Notes under the pieces: generated by a model | The model's database searches: none | Seen by the model: only the letters and a program-made list of their open reading frames with translations | What the model was told of the DNA's origin: nothing | Program-made: the position numbers and the translations under genes | Shown here: positions 4,876 through 5,383 of the stretch, one piece after another | Layout: each line of letters starts with the position of its first letter | How positions within the stretch are numbered: the stretch's first letter is position 1 | Assembly (NCBI GenBank): GCA_025937075.1 | Contig: JAICSD010000324.1 | Coordinates: forward strand, 1-5,383 | Direction of reading: 5' to 3' | Source: Vicinamibacteria bacterium | GTDB lineage: Bacteria; Acidobacteriota; Vicinamibacteria; Vicinamibacterales; 2-12-FULL-66-21 | Length of the DNA stretch: 5,383 nucleotides

Positions 4876-5383
4876 GCTCCGTGGGCGGCGGCTCGATGTG
4901 GATGATCGCATCCGCAATCTGCGGATATTTCTGCATCAACCGGTTCTTGACCACGTGCGAGAGCTCGTGCGCGTCGCGCAGGCGGGTGTCCGCAGGGAAC
5001 CAGACGTGGAGATCGAGGAATACGTGATCCTCCGATCCGCGCGATCGGATGTGATGGCAGCCGAGCACTTCCGGAACGCCCATCACGACCCGGCGCACTG
5101 CCTCTTCATCGATGACGACGCGATCCGCCAGGATCCGTGAGGTGTCCCTCCCAATCTGGTAGCCCGTTCGGGCGATCAGCAGCGCGATCGCGAGTCCGCC
5201 AATCGCATCGAAGATGGGGAATCCGAGCCTGATCGCGACGAGCGAGATCAGCACCCCAACCGTCGCGAAGACATCGCTGCGCGTGTGGAGCGAGTCGGCC
5301 TGCAGGAGTTCGCTGTTCAGCCGTCGGCCCTCACCCGATTCGTACCGCACGACCCACAGATTGACCAGCAGCGTCGCAATCAT
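4871..5383 (-). CDS. Cation diffusion facilitator (zinc-type) exporter, C-terminal part (truncated by window edge)
   Basis: CDF proteins export Zn2+ and similar divalent cations across the inner membrane in exchange for protons, as homodimers. The visible 170 codons (counted from the right edge) cover the end of TM4, TM5 with H33-T-R-S-D37 (equivalent to the HxxxD zinc site of E. coli YiiP/FieF, H153 and D157), TM6 (about 57-75) and the cytoplasmic dimerisation domain (84-165). The latter keeps the usual metal ligands in H110/H111, H126, H139 and IIHIEPP (H162, E164). HxxxD in TM5 favours zinc over manganese, where DxxxD is usual. By comparison with YiiP about 120 N-terminal residues, including the TM2 DxxxD site, lie beyond the window; the ATG at the edge is an internal methionine in TM4. 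The gene converges on the acyl-CoA ligase with a 37-bp gap. The family is secure. Confidence 0.92.
   Translation of the reverse strand: MIATLLVNLWVVRYESGEGRRLNSELLQADSLHTRSDVFATVGVLISLVAIRLGFPIFDAIGGLAIALLIARTGYQIGRDTSRILADRVVIDEEAVRRVVMGVPEVLGCHHIRSRGSEDHVFLDLHVWFPADTRLRDAHELSHVVKNRLMQKYPQIADAIIHIEPPPTER

Noticed and set aside
5381..5383. ATG at the right edge as the true start of the cation exporter
   Set aside because: The first visible residues are the middle of TM4; the TM1-TM3 region with the TM2 metal site must lie beyond the window.

Overview
The window is GC-rich bacterial chromosome, roughly two thirds G+C by eye and densely coding, with overlapping genes and no RNA genes, insertion sequences or CRISPR. 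Gene content and sequence flavour (OPT-family transporter, Rex, MoaC, FAA1-type acyl-CoA ligase, CDF exporter) fit a free-living bacterium, possibly an Acidobacteriota member. The taxonomic guess is an impression; no marker gene here proves it.

Layout. (1) 1-637, minus strand: the N-terminal 212 codons of an OPT-family peptide or metal-chelate transporter, running off the left edge. (2) 638-782: a divergent intergenic region with three perfect 21-bp tandem repeats plus a degenerate fourth, and a -10-like hexamer pointing each way. Both hexamers lie so close to the start codons that both mRNAs may be leaderless. (3) 783-2960, plus strand: three tightly overlapping genes, rex (NADH/NAD+-sensing repressor), moaC (molybdenum cofactor synthesis) and a D-2-hydroxyacid dehydrogenase. 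(4) 2961-3003: a 43-bp junction holding a possible 15-codon mini-ORF that overlaps the stop before it and the start after it, a -10-like TAGAAT and a small palindrome. (5) 3004-4833, plus strand: a long-chain acyl-CoA synthetase. (6) 4834-4870: a convergent gap dominated by a perfect 10-bp hairpin. (7) 4871-5383, minus strand: the C-terminal half of a cation diffusion facilitator (zinc-type) exporter, running off the right edge.

How the genes fit together. rex and moaC overlap by 8 bp, and moaC and the dehydrogenase by 4 bp (ATGA), so the three are almost certainly co-transcribed and translationally coupled. The operon couples a redox sensor to the cofactor of many anaerobic or respiratory oxidoreductases and to an NAD(P)-linked dehydrogenase. 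A TTGTGA half-site resembling half of the Rex operator sits on the rex start codon, which raises autoregulation as a possibility, but the second half-site is poor. The acyl-CoA ligase may be a fourth operon member or have its own weak promoter.

No wholly new system is evident. The points most worth a second look are the helically phased 21-bp repeats between two putatively leaderless genes, the mini-ORF bridging the dehydrogenase and the ligase, and the rex-moaC-dehydrogenase coupling.
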